Part shown: positions 8,001-16,638 of the stretch, piece by piece
How the letters are laid out: each line of letters begins with the position of its first letter
Numbering within the stretch: the stretch's first letter is position 1
NCBI RefSeq assembly: GCF_031127815.1
Contig: NZ_JARXHY010000002.1
Span: forward strand, 488,936 to 552,935
Source of the DNA: Pelagicoccus sp. SDUM812003
GTDB lineage: Bacteria > Verrucomicrobiota > Verrucomicrobiia > Opitutales > Opitutaceae
Direction: 5' to 3'
DNA length: 64,000 nucleotides
The notes under the pieces: model-generated
Told to the model about the DNA's origin: nothing
Seen by the model: only the letters and a program-made list of their open reading frames with translations
Database searches by the model: none
Position numbers and translations under genes: made by a program

Positions 8001-9953
8001 CTAGCTTCGCCTTATCCCTAGCTTCGACATGCGACTCCTCAGGGTGCTGGGGTTCATTCCCAGCGCTTTGGCGGCCCCGCTCTCTCCTTCGATCTGCCCG
8101 CCGGTTCTTTCGAGAGTCGATTCGATATGCCTTCGCTCCATGGTTTTCAGCGTCACGGGCTCTTCCCCTTCCGAATAGCTCGCGGGTCGGGCATCGCTTC
8201 GCCCCTGCACCGAGTCGCCAAGAAACCCGGTGCCGATTTCTATATCAGAACCCCGCGACAGAATCACGGCCCGCTCGAGCACGTTTTGCAACTCGCGAAC
8301 GTTTCCAGGCCAGCTGTATTCCTCCAGGCGGCGTAGTGTTTCTTTGGATATAGTCTTAACCGGCTGATTGAGCCGCTTCGCAAGCTTCTCCAAGAAGAAG
8401 CGGGCAAGCAAAGGAATATCCCCATAGCGCTCCCTGAGTGGAGGTATCCGCAAGGGTACTACATTTAGTCGATAGAAGAGATCGCGTCGAAACGTTCCCT
8501 TCTGCACCTCTTCGGCGAGATCTCGATTGGTGGCGGCAATGACGCGAACATCCACCTTTATCGTTTTGCTTGAGCCGATTGGCTCGAACTCCTGCTCTTG
8601 CAGCACTCGAAGGAGCTTTACCTGGGTTTCCTGAGGCAACTCTCCCACTTCGTCCAGGAAGAGTGTGCCTTTGTCTGCGACCTTGAATCGGCCCTCACGA
8701 TTGCTCACTGCTCCAGTGAAAGCGCCTTTCACATGGCCGAAGAGTTCGCTCTCTACCAAACCCGAGCTAATCGCTCCGCAATTGACCTTCACCAAAGCTT
8801 GGCTCGAGCGCTCGCTGTGCTGATGAATCGCTCGGGCGACAAGCTCCTTGCCAGTGCCGGTCTCCCCTTGAATCAGCACCGTAGAGTCGGTAGAGGCAAC
8901 CTGTTCCGCTTGATTGAGCGCTGCGCAGAGAGTAAGGCTGCTGCCGACAACTTCCCCGAAGTTGTGCTCTCGTTGAATCTCCTCCTGCAGATAGGAATTC
9001 TCCGATTCCAACCGTTCCTTGGCTTGCTGCATTCTCACTCGCTCAGTCACGTCTAGGAACATGGAACGAGTATACTTGCCACTGGGATCCGGGCTGGACC
9101 ACCATTCGATCCAGATCGGCTCTCCAGTATCATTGCGGCGCAACTCGATCAAAACGCCCGCCTGGTCGGTGCCTTTGCCAATAGAATCGAATGCTTCGAG
9201 CAGTCTAGCTTGGTTCTCCTTGTTGTCAGCAACCAGAGTCTTGCCAATAAAACCTACTACCTCCTCTGGCTTGATTCCCAAAATTCGGCGGGCCGCTCGA
9301 TTGGCCCGTATGAAGCGAGACTCCAAATCCTCATGCACATAGGCGATGGGAGCTTCGTCGAACAGATCACGAAAGCGCTCTTCGCTCTCCTCAGCCGCAT
9401 CTCGCGCTTCATGCAGGCGAGTGACGAGGCGCTGTTGCTTGGCTTCGAGCTCCTTAACTTTTCGGGCCGAAAGGCGATTGTCCAACTCGCTTACGACAAG
9501 CTCAGAGAGGCGTTCCAACTGTTTGACGTCATCGTCTTTGAACTCACGAGGGAGTCGATCAAATACACACAGCGCTCCAAGTACGAATCCATCCGGGCTC
9601 ATCAAAGGCGCCGAAGCGCAAAAACGAATTCCCACATCTCCCGTAACCAAAGAATGGTTACAGGAAAGCTCGTCGAGCTGAGTGTCGGGAATAATACAAA
9701 CACGTTCGCTCTCTATCGCGGTCAGCCACAATCCAGGTTCCACCTGCTGCTGAGAACGGTCGATTCCTAGCCTCGAAACGAACCAGCTTCGCTGTTCGTC
9801 GACTACGCAAATGACGACGATCGGGACCTTGAAGAGTGCCGCCGCAATTTCTGTGATTCGATCAAGCCCCGGCTCCGTGTACGCGCCTACGATGTCGTAG
9901 CGGGACAGGACCTGGAGGCGTTCAGGCGAGGAAAGGATGGATTGAAGGGACAT
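8001..9953 (-). CDS. Sigma-54-dependent activator, GAF-PAS-AAA+-HTH (regulator B)
   Basis: A 650-residue enhancer-binding protein. An N-terminal GAF domain (about 20-170, with VPIVVICVVDEQRSWFVSRLG) is followed by a coiled linker, a PAS domain (about 190-310, LFDEAPIAYVHEDLESRFIRANRAA), the AAA+ domain with GETGTGKE, GAFTGA and FLDEVGEL, and a Fis-type HTH ending SKLGIRRS. It is a close paralogue of regulator C (22530-24491), with the same domain order and nearly identical PAS and AAA+ stretches. It is transcribed away from the AhpD-like gene, sharing a 425-base upstream region that holds the palindrome at 10228-10241. Ligands are unknown. Confidence 0.92.
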   Translation of the reverse strand: MSLQSILSSPERLQVLSRYDIVGAYTEPGLDRITEIAAALFKVPIVVICVVDEQRSWFVSRLGIDRSQQQVEPGLWLTAIESERVCIIPDTQLDELSCNHSLVTGDVGIRFCASAPLMSPDGFVLGALCVFDRLPREFKDDDVKQLERLSELVVSELDNRLSARKVKELEAKQQRLVTRLHEARDAAEESEERFRDLFDEAPIAYVHEDLESRFIRANRAARRILGIKPEEVVGFIGKTLVADNKENQARLLEAFDSIGKGTDQAGVLIELRRNDTGEPIWIEWWSSPDPSGKYTRSMFLDVTERVRMQQAKERLESENSYLQEEIQREHNFGEVVGSSLTLCAALNQAEQVASTDSTVLIQGETGTGKELVARAIHQHSERSSQALVKVNCGAISSGLVESELFGHVKGAFTGAVSNREGRFKVADKGTLFLDEVGELPQETQVKLLRVLQEQEFEPIGSSKTIKVDVRVIAATNRDLAEEVQKGTFRRDLFYRLNVVPLRIPPLRERYGDIPLLARFFLEKLAKRLNQPVKTISKETLRRLEEYSWPGNVRELQNVLERAVILSRGSDIEIGTGFLGDSVQGRSDARPASYSEGEEPVTLKTMERRHIESTLERTGGQIEGESGAAKALGMNPSTLRSRMSKLGIRRS

Positions 9954-10227
9954 CGGCCGTAACAGGGGAAGCGATTAAAATGCGAACCGGGAGTGACGTT
10001 CAACCCGGAATCCTGAGTCGAACTGAACTTTAGCAGGGGCACGCTCTGGAAGTGAGTCCAGAGACGATTCAAATCGGTAAACGAGTCCCTTCCAAAGCGG
10101 CGTTTTCCATAGCAAGAAAAACGCCATCTCCCCAAATTTCGAATACACCTTCAAAAATCACCAGCTGCGAGACTTTCCGCGTTTGATCGCGCCCTCCAAC
10201 GAAGTACAGAAATCAGCCAATCTCAAA

Positions 10228-10241
10228 CACGACATTTCGTG
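10228..10241. promoter_or_regulatory. Palindrome CACGA-CATT-TCGTG, possible activator site
   Basis: It has the same arms and spacing as 7058-7071. It lies about 110 bases upstream of the -24/-12-like element at 10351, a usual distance for an enhancer-binding-protein site. Confidence 0.45.
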
Positions 10242-10350
10242 ACTCATTACCTTCAAATTTCGTGTTTTCCGTAATTTCGCTCCATTCACCAGAACTATAA
10301 ATCCTTCGTTAGTCTTTGTTGTTCTTACACTTACAAATTTTAATAAACAG

Positions 10351-10368
10351 TTGGCACGCTCCATGATT
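10351..10368 (+). promoter_or_regulatory. Sigma-54-like element before the AhpD-like gene
   Basis: TTGGCACGCTCCATGATT: a full -24 half and TG at the -12 position. Measured from the -24 GG, transcription would begin at about 10378, directly before the ATG at 10379, so the message would be leaderless; a GGAG lies upstream of that point. The odd spacing lowers the confidence. Confidence 0.4.
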
Positions 10369-10378
10369 ATGGAGTTGC

Positions 10379-10939
10379 ATGTTCAACAACCGAGCGAAAC
10401 TAAAATCGGTCAATCTTGATAGCCTACCTGTTCCTCTACGGCTGGAGCTTCAGAATCTTCTGGATGGCAAGGGTAGTCTTAAGAGCTATTTGGAGGTTCT
10501 GGCCAATTCGCCACTCATCTTGGAAGCCTACCTGGTTTTCGGAAACGCCCTCGAAAAGAGCAGCCTCTCTCCGGAACTCCAAGCCAGACTTTCGCTAACG
10601 CTTGGCGAGCTGACCAGTAGCTCCTACGTCGTGTCAGCCGCTACATCGCGAGCGAAAGCGCTCGGAATTAGCGACGAAGAAATACGACGGGCCCGCTGCG
10701 GTGAGTCCGACGTTCCTCCACTTAGCGCCGCTCTGAAGTTCGCCCGACAGCTGATCGGCAGACACGGGCACCTGCGAGAGACCGAGTTCGAACAGCTGAA
10801 ACAACACTTTCACGAAGAACGCGCCATCGTCGAAATGGTCGCTGCGGTGGCTCAGATCTACTTCTCCTCCCTACTCAACAACCTTGCGGAAACTCCGCTG
10901 GATCATCCTCCAGCGCACGAGATTCGCGACCGTGAATAA
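10379..10939 (+). CDS. AhpD/carboxymuconolactone-decarboxylase-like protein lacking the active-site cysteines
   Basis: A 186-residue helical protein. The central segment GELTSSSYVVSAATSRAKALGISDEEIRRARCG aligns with the AhpD-like core, in which members normally read [EN]-x-C-x-Y-C-x-x-x-H before the 'K..G.s..ei' helix. Here both cysteines (S and V) and the histidine (A) are replaced, so peroxidase or disulfide chemistry of the usual kind is unlikely. The downstream ALKFARQLI and the C-terminal VEMVAAVAQIYFSSLLNNLA helix are intact. It may be a structural or sensory relative. GGAG stands 5 bases before the ATG at 10379. It heads a forward gene group with two isochorismatase-like hydrolases. 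Confidence 0.8.
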   Translation: MFNNRAKLKSVNLDSLPVPLRLELQNLLDGKGSLKSYLEVLANSPLILEAYLVFGNALEKSSLSPELQARLSLTLGELTSSSYVVSAATSRAKALGISDEEIRRARCGESDVPPLSAALKFARQLIGRHGHLRETEFEQLKQHFHEERAIVEMVAAVAQIYFSSLLNNLAETPLDHPPAHEIRDRE

Positions 10940-10944
10940 GGATA

Positions 10945-11151
10945 ATGTCATCAGCGAAAGAAGCCGCAGCGGCACGCATATCAACTCTCGATCGAAGAGC
11001 GATCTACGCTAAGGCAAACCTCGTCCTCGACACGACTATGCCAAACAGAAGCGACGTCGCCACTTCGAAGCGCGAATCGATTGCCTTCCACAAGCAAAAC
11101 AAGGCGCGAAAGAGCCTCTGCTACCAAGAGTTTATCGGACGTCTCTGTTAG
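10945..11151 (+). CDS. Possible 68-residue small protein
   Basis: The frame begins 6 bases after the AhpD-like stop with AAGGA four bases before the ATG, which suggests translational coupling. The product is basic and Ser/Ala-rich with no recognised motif, signal peptide or membrane segment. It may be fortuitous. Confidence 0.25.
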   Translation: MSSAKEAAAARISTLDRRAIYAKANLVLDTTMPNRSDVATSKRESIAFHKQNKARKSLCYQEFIGRLC

Positions 11152-11300
11152 GGGCCTCACACGCAAGCAAAATCAGAAAGCGTACCTGCTATTTGGTTAC
11201 GCTACACATCACCAAAGCATCACCCATTCCCCTTCCTCGCGACGACCTCGTCAAACAACTCTATTCCGTATCAAATAAACATATACAACCTGATAAACCA

Positions 11301-12089
11301 ATGAAAACGATATACACACTCATCGCAATTATCCTAGGAGTCGTAGCGACTCATTCATCGATCGCTCAACTGCCCAATCCAGGCATGGAGGTCGACCTTT
11401 CCGATACTGCCCTTGTCATAACGGATCCTCAAAACGATTTCCTAAGTCCCGACGGGGTTACCTGGGGTGTCGTCGGCAAAAACGTGACCGCCAACAATAC
11501 GGTCGAGCATATCGGGCAACTCTTCGCCGCAGCGAAGGAGCGCGGCATGCTCGTCGCGGTTTCCCCTCACTACTACTACCCGCACGACCATGCCTGGGAG
11601 CACGAGGGCACCCTAGAAACCTTGATGCACAAGATCGGCATGTTCGACCGCGAAGGACCTCTGATGACTGACGGCGTCGAGGGCTCAGGAGCCGATTGGC
11701 TGGAGCGCTACAAGCCCTTTATCGAAGAAAAGAGCACCGTTGTCACAAGTCCGCACAAAGTCTACGGGCCCGAGTCGAACGACCTCGTTTTGCAGCTTCG
11801 CAAAAGAGGGATCAAGAGGGTGATTCTCGGCGGCATGTCCGCAAATCTCTGCACCGAATCGCACTTGCGGGAACTGATTGAGCAGGGTTTCGAAGTAGCG
11901 GTTGTTCCCGATGCGACTGGCGCCGCGATCGTCGGCGAGTTCGACGGTTTCAAAGCTGCCTACACCAACTACCGCATGATCGCGAACACCATCTGGTCCA
12001 CAGCGGAAGCCGTAGACAAGATCCGTAGCGCCTCTGGCGAAGCGAAGGTTGAACCGTTCGTTCCGCACTCGAAACACGAACACAACTGA
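11301..12089 (+). CDS. Exported isochorismatase-like cysteine hydrolase
   Basis: A 262-residue protein from the ATG at 11301 with a signal peptide (MKTIYTLIAIILGVVATHSSIAQ). The isochorismatase-fold triad is visible as D42 (VITDPQNDF), K153 (PHKVYGP) and C184 (SANLCTESH). The segment SPHYYYPHDHAWEHEG is typical of one hydrolase subgroup. Such enzymes cleave amide or ether bonds in small molecules; the substrate cannot be read from sequence. Export is uncommon for this fold. The second copy at 12898-13584 is cytosolic and shares the same motifs, so the two may act on one compound on either side of the membrane. The longer frame to 11193 adds a tail that would hide the signal peptide. Confidence 0.88.
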   Translation: MKTIYTLIAIILGVVATHSSIAQLPNPGMEVDLSDTALVITDPQNDFLSPDGVTWGVVGKNVTANNTVEHIGQLFAAAKERGMLVAVSPHYYYPHDHAWEHEGTLETLMHKIGMFDREGPLMTDGVEGSGADWLERYKPFIEEKSTVVTSPHKVYGPESNDLVLQLRKRGIKRVILGGMSANLCTESHLRELIEQGFEVAVVPDATGAAIVGEFDGFKAAYTNYRMIANTIWSTAEAVDKIRSASGEAKVEPFVPHSKHEHN

Positions 12090-12120
12090 TAGACCAACAT
12101 CAACGGGAGGAGAAAGTCCT

Positions 12121-12321
12121 ATGACGACACGACTTGATATCGCGAGCGTAACACCCTCGCAACTACACGCGAAGACAAGAAACAGCGCTTTCTCGTCAGC
12201 GCAAGCGTTCCTCGTCTCCAAGAGGAACCGCCAGCTCGCCTGCCGATTCAGAGCCCAAACCGACCTCATCAACTATCGCAAAATAGCCAAGGCAACCTGG
12301 ATCTCGAAAGACGCTGCATAG
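12121..12321 (+). CDS. Possible 66-residue basic small protein
   Basis: The ATG at 12121 is preceded by GGGAGGAG at good spacing, one of the strongest ribosome binding sites in the window, 32 bases after the exported hydrolase gene. The product (start MTTRLDIAS, end WISKDAA) is basic and polar without a recognised domain. The binding site is the main support. Confidence 0.35.
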   Translation: MTTRLDIASVTPSQLHAKTRNSAFSSAQAFLVSKRNRQLACRFRAQTDLINYRKIAKATWISKDAA

Positions 12322-12396
12322 CCAAATCAGCAAGCTACCCAGCGCCCTAGCCGCGTCGCACTCCTTAGCGAACAAAAACTAAACCAAAGACAATCT

Positions 12397-12867
12397 ATGA
12401 ACACATCATCCAACGCACGAGTTGAGGTAGATCTCACTCAAGCCCCGCCACGCAGTCCCCGAGTTCGGCTCGGTGGATTCGTTCACCTACCGCGCTTGAT
12501 CGACAAGGCAAGGGCAGCCATCGCCGGCAAACTCGGCGTCTACGTGTACGGCTCGGAAAGCCTGCTCGATCAGCAGTTTTTCGACCTCACTGGAATCAGT
12601 CCCGAGGCCTTCCTCGACAAGGTCCGCGAGAACGCCGGCGACTGGGCCATCCTGCAGTGGGTTCAAGCAAATACCCATCGGCCCATGCAAGCGTTCCAGA
12701 TTCAAGCCTGGAGCCAGTGGCTCGAAACGCTCCCCGGACTCAGTCCGGAAGCACGGGCTTGGTTTGCAGAATTCTCCCAATCGCTCGATCCCGCGCGCCC
12801 CGACGTGAGCACGCTCTTCGAGTATCTAGACCTTGACGATTTTGTCCGTTTCGGCGGCCAAGCCTAA
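12397..12867 (+). CDS. DUF5069 domain protein
   Basis: A 156-residue soluble protein. The core matches the DUF5069 pattern: SPRVRLGGFVHLPRLIDKARAAIAGKLG, then DQQFFDLTGISPEAFLDKV and a Trp-rich C-terminal helical part (DWAILQWVQ, QAWSQWLETLPG). The biochemical role of this family is unknown to me. It is enclosed by the two isochorismatase-like genes in the same direction (30 bases before the second one), so it is probably coexpressed with them. Confidence 0.8.
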   Translation: MNTSSNARVEVDLTQAPPRSPRVRLGGFVHLPRLIDKARAAIAGKLGVYVYGSESLLDQQFFDLTGISPEAFLDKVRENAGDWAILQWVQANTHRPMQAFQIQAWSQWLETLPGLSPEARAWFAEFSQSLDPARPDVSTLFEYLDLDDFVRFGGQA

Positions 12868-12897
12868 CCAAAACCAACAATAGGAAATACAAACCAA

Positions 12898-13584
12898 ATG
12901 GGACTACCAAACACTACCGTAGCTATCGACGACCGTACCGCTCTCTTGCTTATCGATCCACAAATCGACTTTCTCAGCCCCGAAGGCGTGGCCTGGGGCG
13001 TGGTCGGCGAGTCGGTGACCAAGAACAACACCGTCGCCAATATGCAAACCCTGCTCGAAACCGCTAAAGCGAGCGGGATGCAAGTCTTCGTCTCCCCTCA
13101 CTACTACTATCCGACCGACCACGGCTGGAAGTTTGAAGGGGCCGTCGAAAAACTCATGCACGACATCAAGATGTTCGACCGTGCAGGCCCACTTAACTTG
13201 GACGGTTTCGAGGGAAGCGGCGCCGATTGGATGCCCGAATTCAAGCCTTTGCTCGAAGACGGCAAAACCATCTTCGCCAACCCGCACAAAGTCTACGGAC
13301 CGCAAAACAACGATCTCGTCCTGCAGCTACGCAAACGCCACATAGACAAGGTGATTCTCGCTGGGATGTCGGCAAACGTTTGCGTCGAAAGCCATATGCG
13401 TGACTTGCTTGAAAACGGATTCGAGGTCGCCGTCGCTTGGGACGCCACCGCTGCCGCAATCCTTCCGGGCATGGACGGGATGGCTGCAGCGATCACCAAC
13501 TACAAAATGCTGGCCAACGCCACCTGGTCCACCGAAGAAACGCTCGCCGAAATGGCAAAAGCGGGGTTCAGCAAGGAAACCTAA
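12898..13584 (+). CDS. Cytosolic isochorismatase-like cysteine hydrolase
   Basis: A 228-residue protein without signal peptide. The triad is D20 (LLIDPQIDF), K131 (NPHKVYGP) and C162 (SANVCVESH). It shares the SPHYYYPTDHGWKFEG segment and most of its length with the exported hydrolase at 11301-12089. The pair probably arose by duplication, with the first copy gaining a signal peptide. Substrate unknown. The hairpin at 13648-13680 follows and may end the transcript. Confidence 0.88.
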   Translation: MGLPNTTVAIDDRTALLLIDPQIDFLSPEGVAWGVVGESVTKNNTVANMQTLLETAKASGMQVFVSPHYYYPTDHGWKFEGAVEKLMHDIKMFDRAGPLNLDGFEGSGADWMPEFKPLLEDGKTIFANPHKVYGPQNNDLVLQLRKRHIDKVILAGMSANVCVESHMRDLLENGFEVAVAWDATAAAILPGMDGMAAAITNYKMLANATWSTEETLAEMAKAGFSKET

Positions 13585-14256
13585 GCCATCACTTGAGCAG
13601 CGGCTCTCAACATGAGCCTCAATCATCACTAAGCGAACAAACAAGCGGTTCACTGTAACTATATTCTAGATACAGTGAACTAGCTTGTTAAGTCATCAAC
13701 GACCAACAAGCGAGGCCTGCGCGAGCTACTCGGCACACACTCAAAAGATCCCAGGGTCGTTGATAATGAGGCTAAGAACCGCTTCCTACCCGAATGGCAT
13801 GGCCTTGCCCTGCCATTTCCAACTAAAATCAGTACCTGGTATCCTACGCCAATCCGACACCGTGTTATTTTATACAACCACATTCTGAATACAGCGGAAT
13901 CACTTGGATTGAAAATCCGCGAATAAAGGCTCCCTGCCGCAAGCTTCGGTGTATCCATAGAAAAATGAATCTGCAAAATCGAACCTCATGCGAGATGTAG
14001 GTGTCGCTTCACTCGAAACGCTACCTTTCGAAGTAACGTACCGAGACAAAGTCGACACAGGAGCAAAGAGACCAAACAGGTCGCAAGACCTTCGAAATCG
14101 CCGCAAGCGGCGGGGTATTAGACCCGTACCCCGATGAAGCCTGTCTTCCCTGCTCCATTGGTGTAAATCAGTGTTATCGGTGGTTTAAAAGACTCTCTCA
14201 TTTGTTCAAAGAGCGTAAATCTGCAGGGAGAAAGGTTTAAATCTCCCAGAATAACA
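13585..14256. other. Non-coding stretch with several inverted repeats
   Basis: About 670 bases without a supportable gene. It holds the hairpin at 13648-13680 and a second inverted repeat with 10-base arms (ATCAACGACC 13695-13704, GGTCGTTGAT 13755-13764) separated by 50 bases. Frames here are short and have no domains. It could encode a small RNA, but nothing proves that. Confidence 0.4.
13648..13680. terminator. Hairpin with 10-bp perfect stem after the hydrolase gene
   Basis: GTTCACTGTA and TACAGTGAAC flank a 13-base loop, 64 bases after the stop of the cytosolic hydrolase. No long T run follows on the forward strand, so it could also be an operator or an RNA-stabilising element. Confidence 0.4.
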
Positions 14257-14285
14257 AAGCCGCTTGAAGGTCATTCAAGCGGCTT
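14257..14285 (-). terminator. Rho-independent terminator of the small secreted protein gene
   Basis: AAGCCGCTTGAA and its exact complement form a 12-bp stem with a 5-base loop. Read on the reverse strand it is followed by TTTGTTATT, and it stands 20 bases after the stop of the gene at 14305-14619. Confidence 0.75.
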
Positions 14286-14304
14286 GCCGTCTCAATCTGA
14301 GTAT

Positions 14305-14619
14305 TCACTTTAAGCCTCTAGACTTTGGAAACGTCGATCTTCCATTTAGTCTCGCATGGGCGAAGTCACTCTGACTCGAAGTTTTCGAAAGAGCACCAGA
14401 CTCTACATTGTTATAGCCTCGCTTTGGTTGCATGCCCACTCCGATCTGGTAAGAGTGTTGTTTTGAAGCGTCGTGCTTAACCCCACAGGAGCAAACGCTC
14501 TTTGAGTGTGTAGTCCCTGCATTGTTTTTCGGCATGTTGCCGATTGAAGCGGAGTACTGCCCTGCGATCGAGGTAGCTCCACTGATTGATATGACGATGA
14601 GCATTAGTAGTGTTTTCAT
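14305..14619 (-). CDS. Small secreted protein with a VCSCG motif
   Basis: A 104-residue product with a clear signal peptide (MKTLLMLIVISISGATSIAGQ) and a basic, Ser-rich mature part containing one closely spaced cysteine pair (VCSCGVKHD). No known domain is recognised. A strong terminator directly downstream and a separate upstream region support it as a real gene. It lies 75 bases after the ECF sigma gene and may belong to its regulon; that is inference. Confidence 0.55.
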   Translation of the reverse strand: MKTLLMLIVISISGATSIAGQYSASIGNMPKNNAGTTHSKSVCSCGVKHDASKQHSYQIGVGMQPKRGYNNVESGALSKTSSQSDFAHARLNGRSTFPKSRGLK

Positions 14620-14693
14620 AATTGTATTGTGTTTGTTATTACATCGTTGGTTTGAGTCCCCTTGGGGCGAAATTGGAAAGTTCGTAGCGGGTC

Positions 14694-15206
14694 CTAAAAG
14701 GCCATCTCTCGAGAAAACTGTTCCCGAATGCGCTGCCTTCCCCTATGGATTAAGCTGAGGACCGTTCCCCTCGGCTTTTTGACCAGACTAGCGATCTCCG
14801 ACGCTTTGTAGCCTTCGACGGCGTGCAAATAAAGGCACTCGCGCTCGTTGTTTGTTAGCTCCGACAGAACCGCATCGATGTCTATTTGTGTTCCCGGATT
14901 GGTTCGATGCTTCGATTCATAATCGGCCACGATCGGTTCGAATTGCACGATTTTGGAACGTCGCGAGCGGTCGATGCTAAGATTACGAATCGTTCGGAAT
15001 AGAAGACTTCGACTTTCAACTCCGCCATATTTTCGGGCGAGTCTCAGCCACGCGAGTTGAACAAGATCCTCAGCGTCGGCGGTATTGTTTACTATGGATA
15101 GAGCAAAGCGAAACCCAGCAAGAACAAGAACGCTGTCCGAATCCTCAATCGCTTCCGTTTCTGGAGTGTCCATGTCTATCAATTTCGTTTTATGCATTGT
15201 ATTCAT
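14694..15206 (-). CDS. ECF-type sigma factor
   Basis: A 170-residue sigma-70 family protein. Region 2 is seen in LSIVNNTADAEDLVQLAWLRLARKYGG with the Arg-rich SIDRSRRSK segment, and region 4 in LTNNERECLYLHAVEGYKASEIASLVKKPRGTVLSLIHRGRQRIRE. The start at 15206 has AAGGGA directly upstream and lies 6 bases after the aldehyde dehydrogenase stop, so it is the last gene of the operon running from 20296. No anti-sigma gene adjoins it. Promoter targets are unknown; cotranscription with metabolic genes suggests it reports on or amplifies that operon's expression. Confidence 0.88.
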   Translation of the reverse strand: MNTMHKTKLIDMDTPETEAIEDSDSVLVLAGFRFALSIVNNTADAEDLVQLAWLRLARKYGGVESRSLLFRTIRNLSIDRSRRSKIVQFEPIVADYESKHRTNPGTQIDIDAVLSELTNNERECLYLHAVEGYKASEIASLVKKPRGTVLSLIHRGRQRIREQFSREMAF

Positions 15207-15212
15207 TTTCCC

Positions 15213-16613
15213 TTACTTGTTCGTCACGTTAATAGTTAGTTTCTCTCGGCACATTTCATGGAATGTCGCTTCGATCCCTCCCTGGCCTAAGCCTGATTCT
15301 CTCCATCCCGAAAACGGCATCGAATCCACTCGAAAAGCCGTGTGCTCATTCACGAGAACTGTCGAAGCATCTAGCTGCCGTCCTACGTTCTCTACTTCCG
15401 TTAAACTTTTTGAAAATACGGACGCTTGAAATGCCCACGGCAGCGCATTCGCCTCAGCGACAGCCTCTTCAACCGTGTCATAGGTGAAAATCACCACGAC
15501 AGGACCAAACACCTCTTCCATCGCGAGTCGGCAATTTTTGGAGGGATTCAGCACAGCGCTTGGTCCGAGCAAATTTGGCCCCAATCGCTTCCCTCTAAAC
15601 AACAACTTACCTCCGCTCTCCAAGGCGTCTTCAATCCAAGTCGCCACTCGGTCCGCTTCCTTTTGGCGAATCAGTGGTCCGATCTGAGTTTCATCGCTTC
15701 TCGGATCTCCAACAATGAGACCTAGGGAAGCCTTTTCGAAAAATTCCACAAAAAAATCCAAGTTTCGCTTCGAAACAAATATCCGCTGCGTGGATACGCA
15801 TACTTGTCCGGCATGGTAGTATGCTCCGATGGCGAGACGCTCCGCAGCAAGGGAGAAATCTGCGTCATCCAAAACGATAGCTGGAGCAACTCCTCCATGC
15901 TCTAGAGAGCAACGCGTCCCCGGAGCTAACTTCGAACGAAGTGACCATCCGACTCTTGCGCTACCGATAAAGGATAAAAACGCCACTCGCTTGTCCGTAA
16001 CGAGTTTTTCAGAGAGATCGTTTTCAACCAGGGCCACACGGCAATACTCCTCTGATATGCCACTTTCAACCAAGAGGTCCACTAGTTTGCGGCAGGAAAG
16101 TGGCGTATCCAGAGAGGGCTTTATGATCACCGGACAGCCCGCGGCGATTGCGGGAGCCACCTGATGCACTACTAGATTCAAAGGGTGGTTGAAAGCGCTT
16201 ATCGCTACTACAAGTCCGATCGGCTCCAATACTGTACTACCGGAAGCAGATCGGTCTGATGAAACATGATCGAACGGAACCTCTCGTCCGTGCGACATTG
16301 CTAAGGTGTTTGCAGCATGCTTGAGTCCTTCCGATGCTCGGAGAGCTTCCACCCTCGCATCTCGAAGAGGCTTACCAGCTTCCTGCGCAATCAACATTGC
16401 AAAACAATCGATATCGCGCTTCAACCTTGCGCTCGCATACTCGAGAGCTTCTATCCGTCTCCACTTTTCTAGTGGCTTCTTCCGAGCGAGGTCACATCCT
16501 TGGCTTAGAAACGACTCGACTTCGTCGGGTGAGTTGTATTCGAGCTCCTCCAACGTTTGTCCATCGTAGGGTGACGTAACCGGGAAGGTTCTCTTTTCCG
16601 TATCTATCAGCAT
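15213..16613 (-). CDS. NAD(P)-dependent aldehyde dehydrogenase
   Basis: A 466-residue member of the aldehyde dehydrogenase superfamily, oxidising an aldehyde to its acid. Visible catalytic residues are N142 (SAFNHPLN), K165 (IIKPS), E238 (LEHGG) and the nucleophile C272 (AGQVCVSTQR). The C-terminal EEVFGPVV and FSGWRESGLG motifs are present. AGGAGG stands 8 bases before the ATG at 16613. It follows the acetolactate-synthase-like gene by 25 bases. The pairing suggests that the TPP enzyme makes or condenses an aldehyde/oxoacid product that this enzyme oxidises; the true substrate is unknown. Confidence 0.92.
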   Translation of the reverse strand: MLIDTEKRTFPVTSPYDGQTLEELEYNSPDEVESFLSQGCDLARKKPLEKWRRIEALEYASARLKRDIDCFAMLIAQEAGKPLRDARVEALRASEGLKHAANTLAMSHGREVPFDHVSSDRSASGSTVLEPIGLVVAISAFNHPLNLVVHQVAPAIAAGCPVIIKPSLDTPLSCRKLVDLLVESGISEEYCRVALVENDLSEKLVTDKRVAFLSFIGSARVGWSLRSKLAPGTRCSLEHGGVAPAIVLDDADFSLAAERLAIGAYYHAGQVCVSTQRIFVSKRNLDFFVEFFEKASLGLIVGDPRSDETQIGPLIRQKEADRVATWIEDALESGGKLLFRGKRLGPNLLGPSAVLNPSKNCRLAMEEVFGPVVVIFTYDTVEEAVAEANALPWAFQASVFSKSLTEVENVGRQLDASTVLVNEHTAFRVDSMPFSGWRESGLGQGGIEATFHEMCREKLTINVTNK

Positions 16614-16638
16614 AGCATCTTCCTCCTCTTTTTCGTCA

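Larger units (their letters stand above)
9954..10378. other. Divergent regulatory region between regulator B and the AhpD-like gene
   Basis: No gene is supportable in these 425 bases. They hold an inverted repeat CTCTGGA-N6-TCCAGAG (10044-10063), the palindrome CACGA-CATT-TCGTG (10228-10241), a further TTTCGTG half-site (10258-10264) and a -24/-12-like element (10351-10368). Confidence 0.6.
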
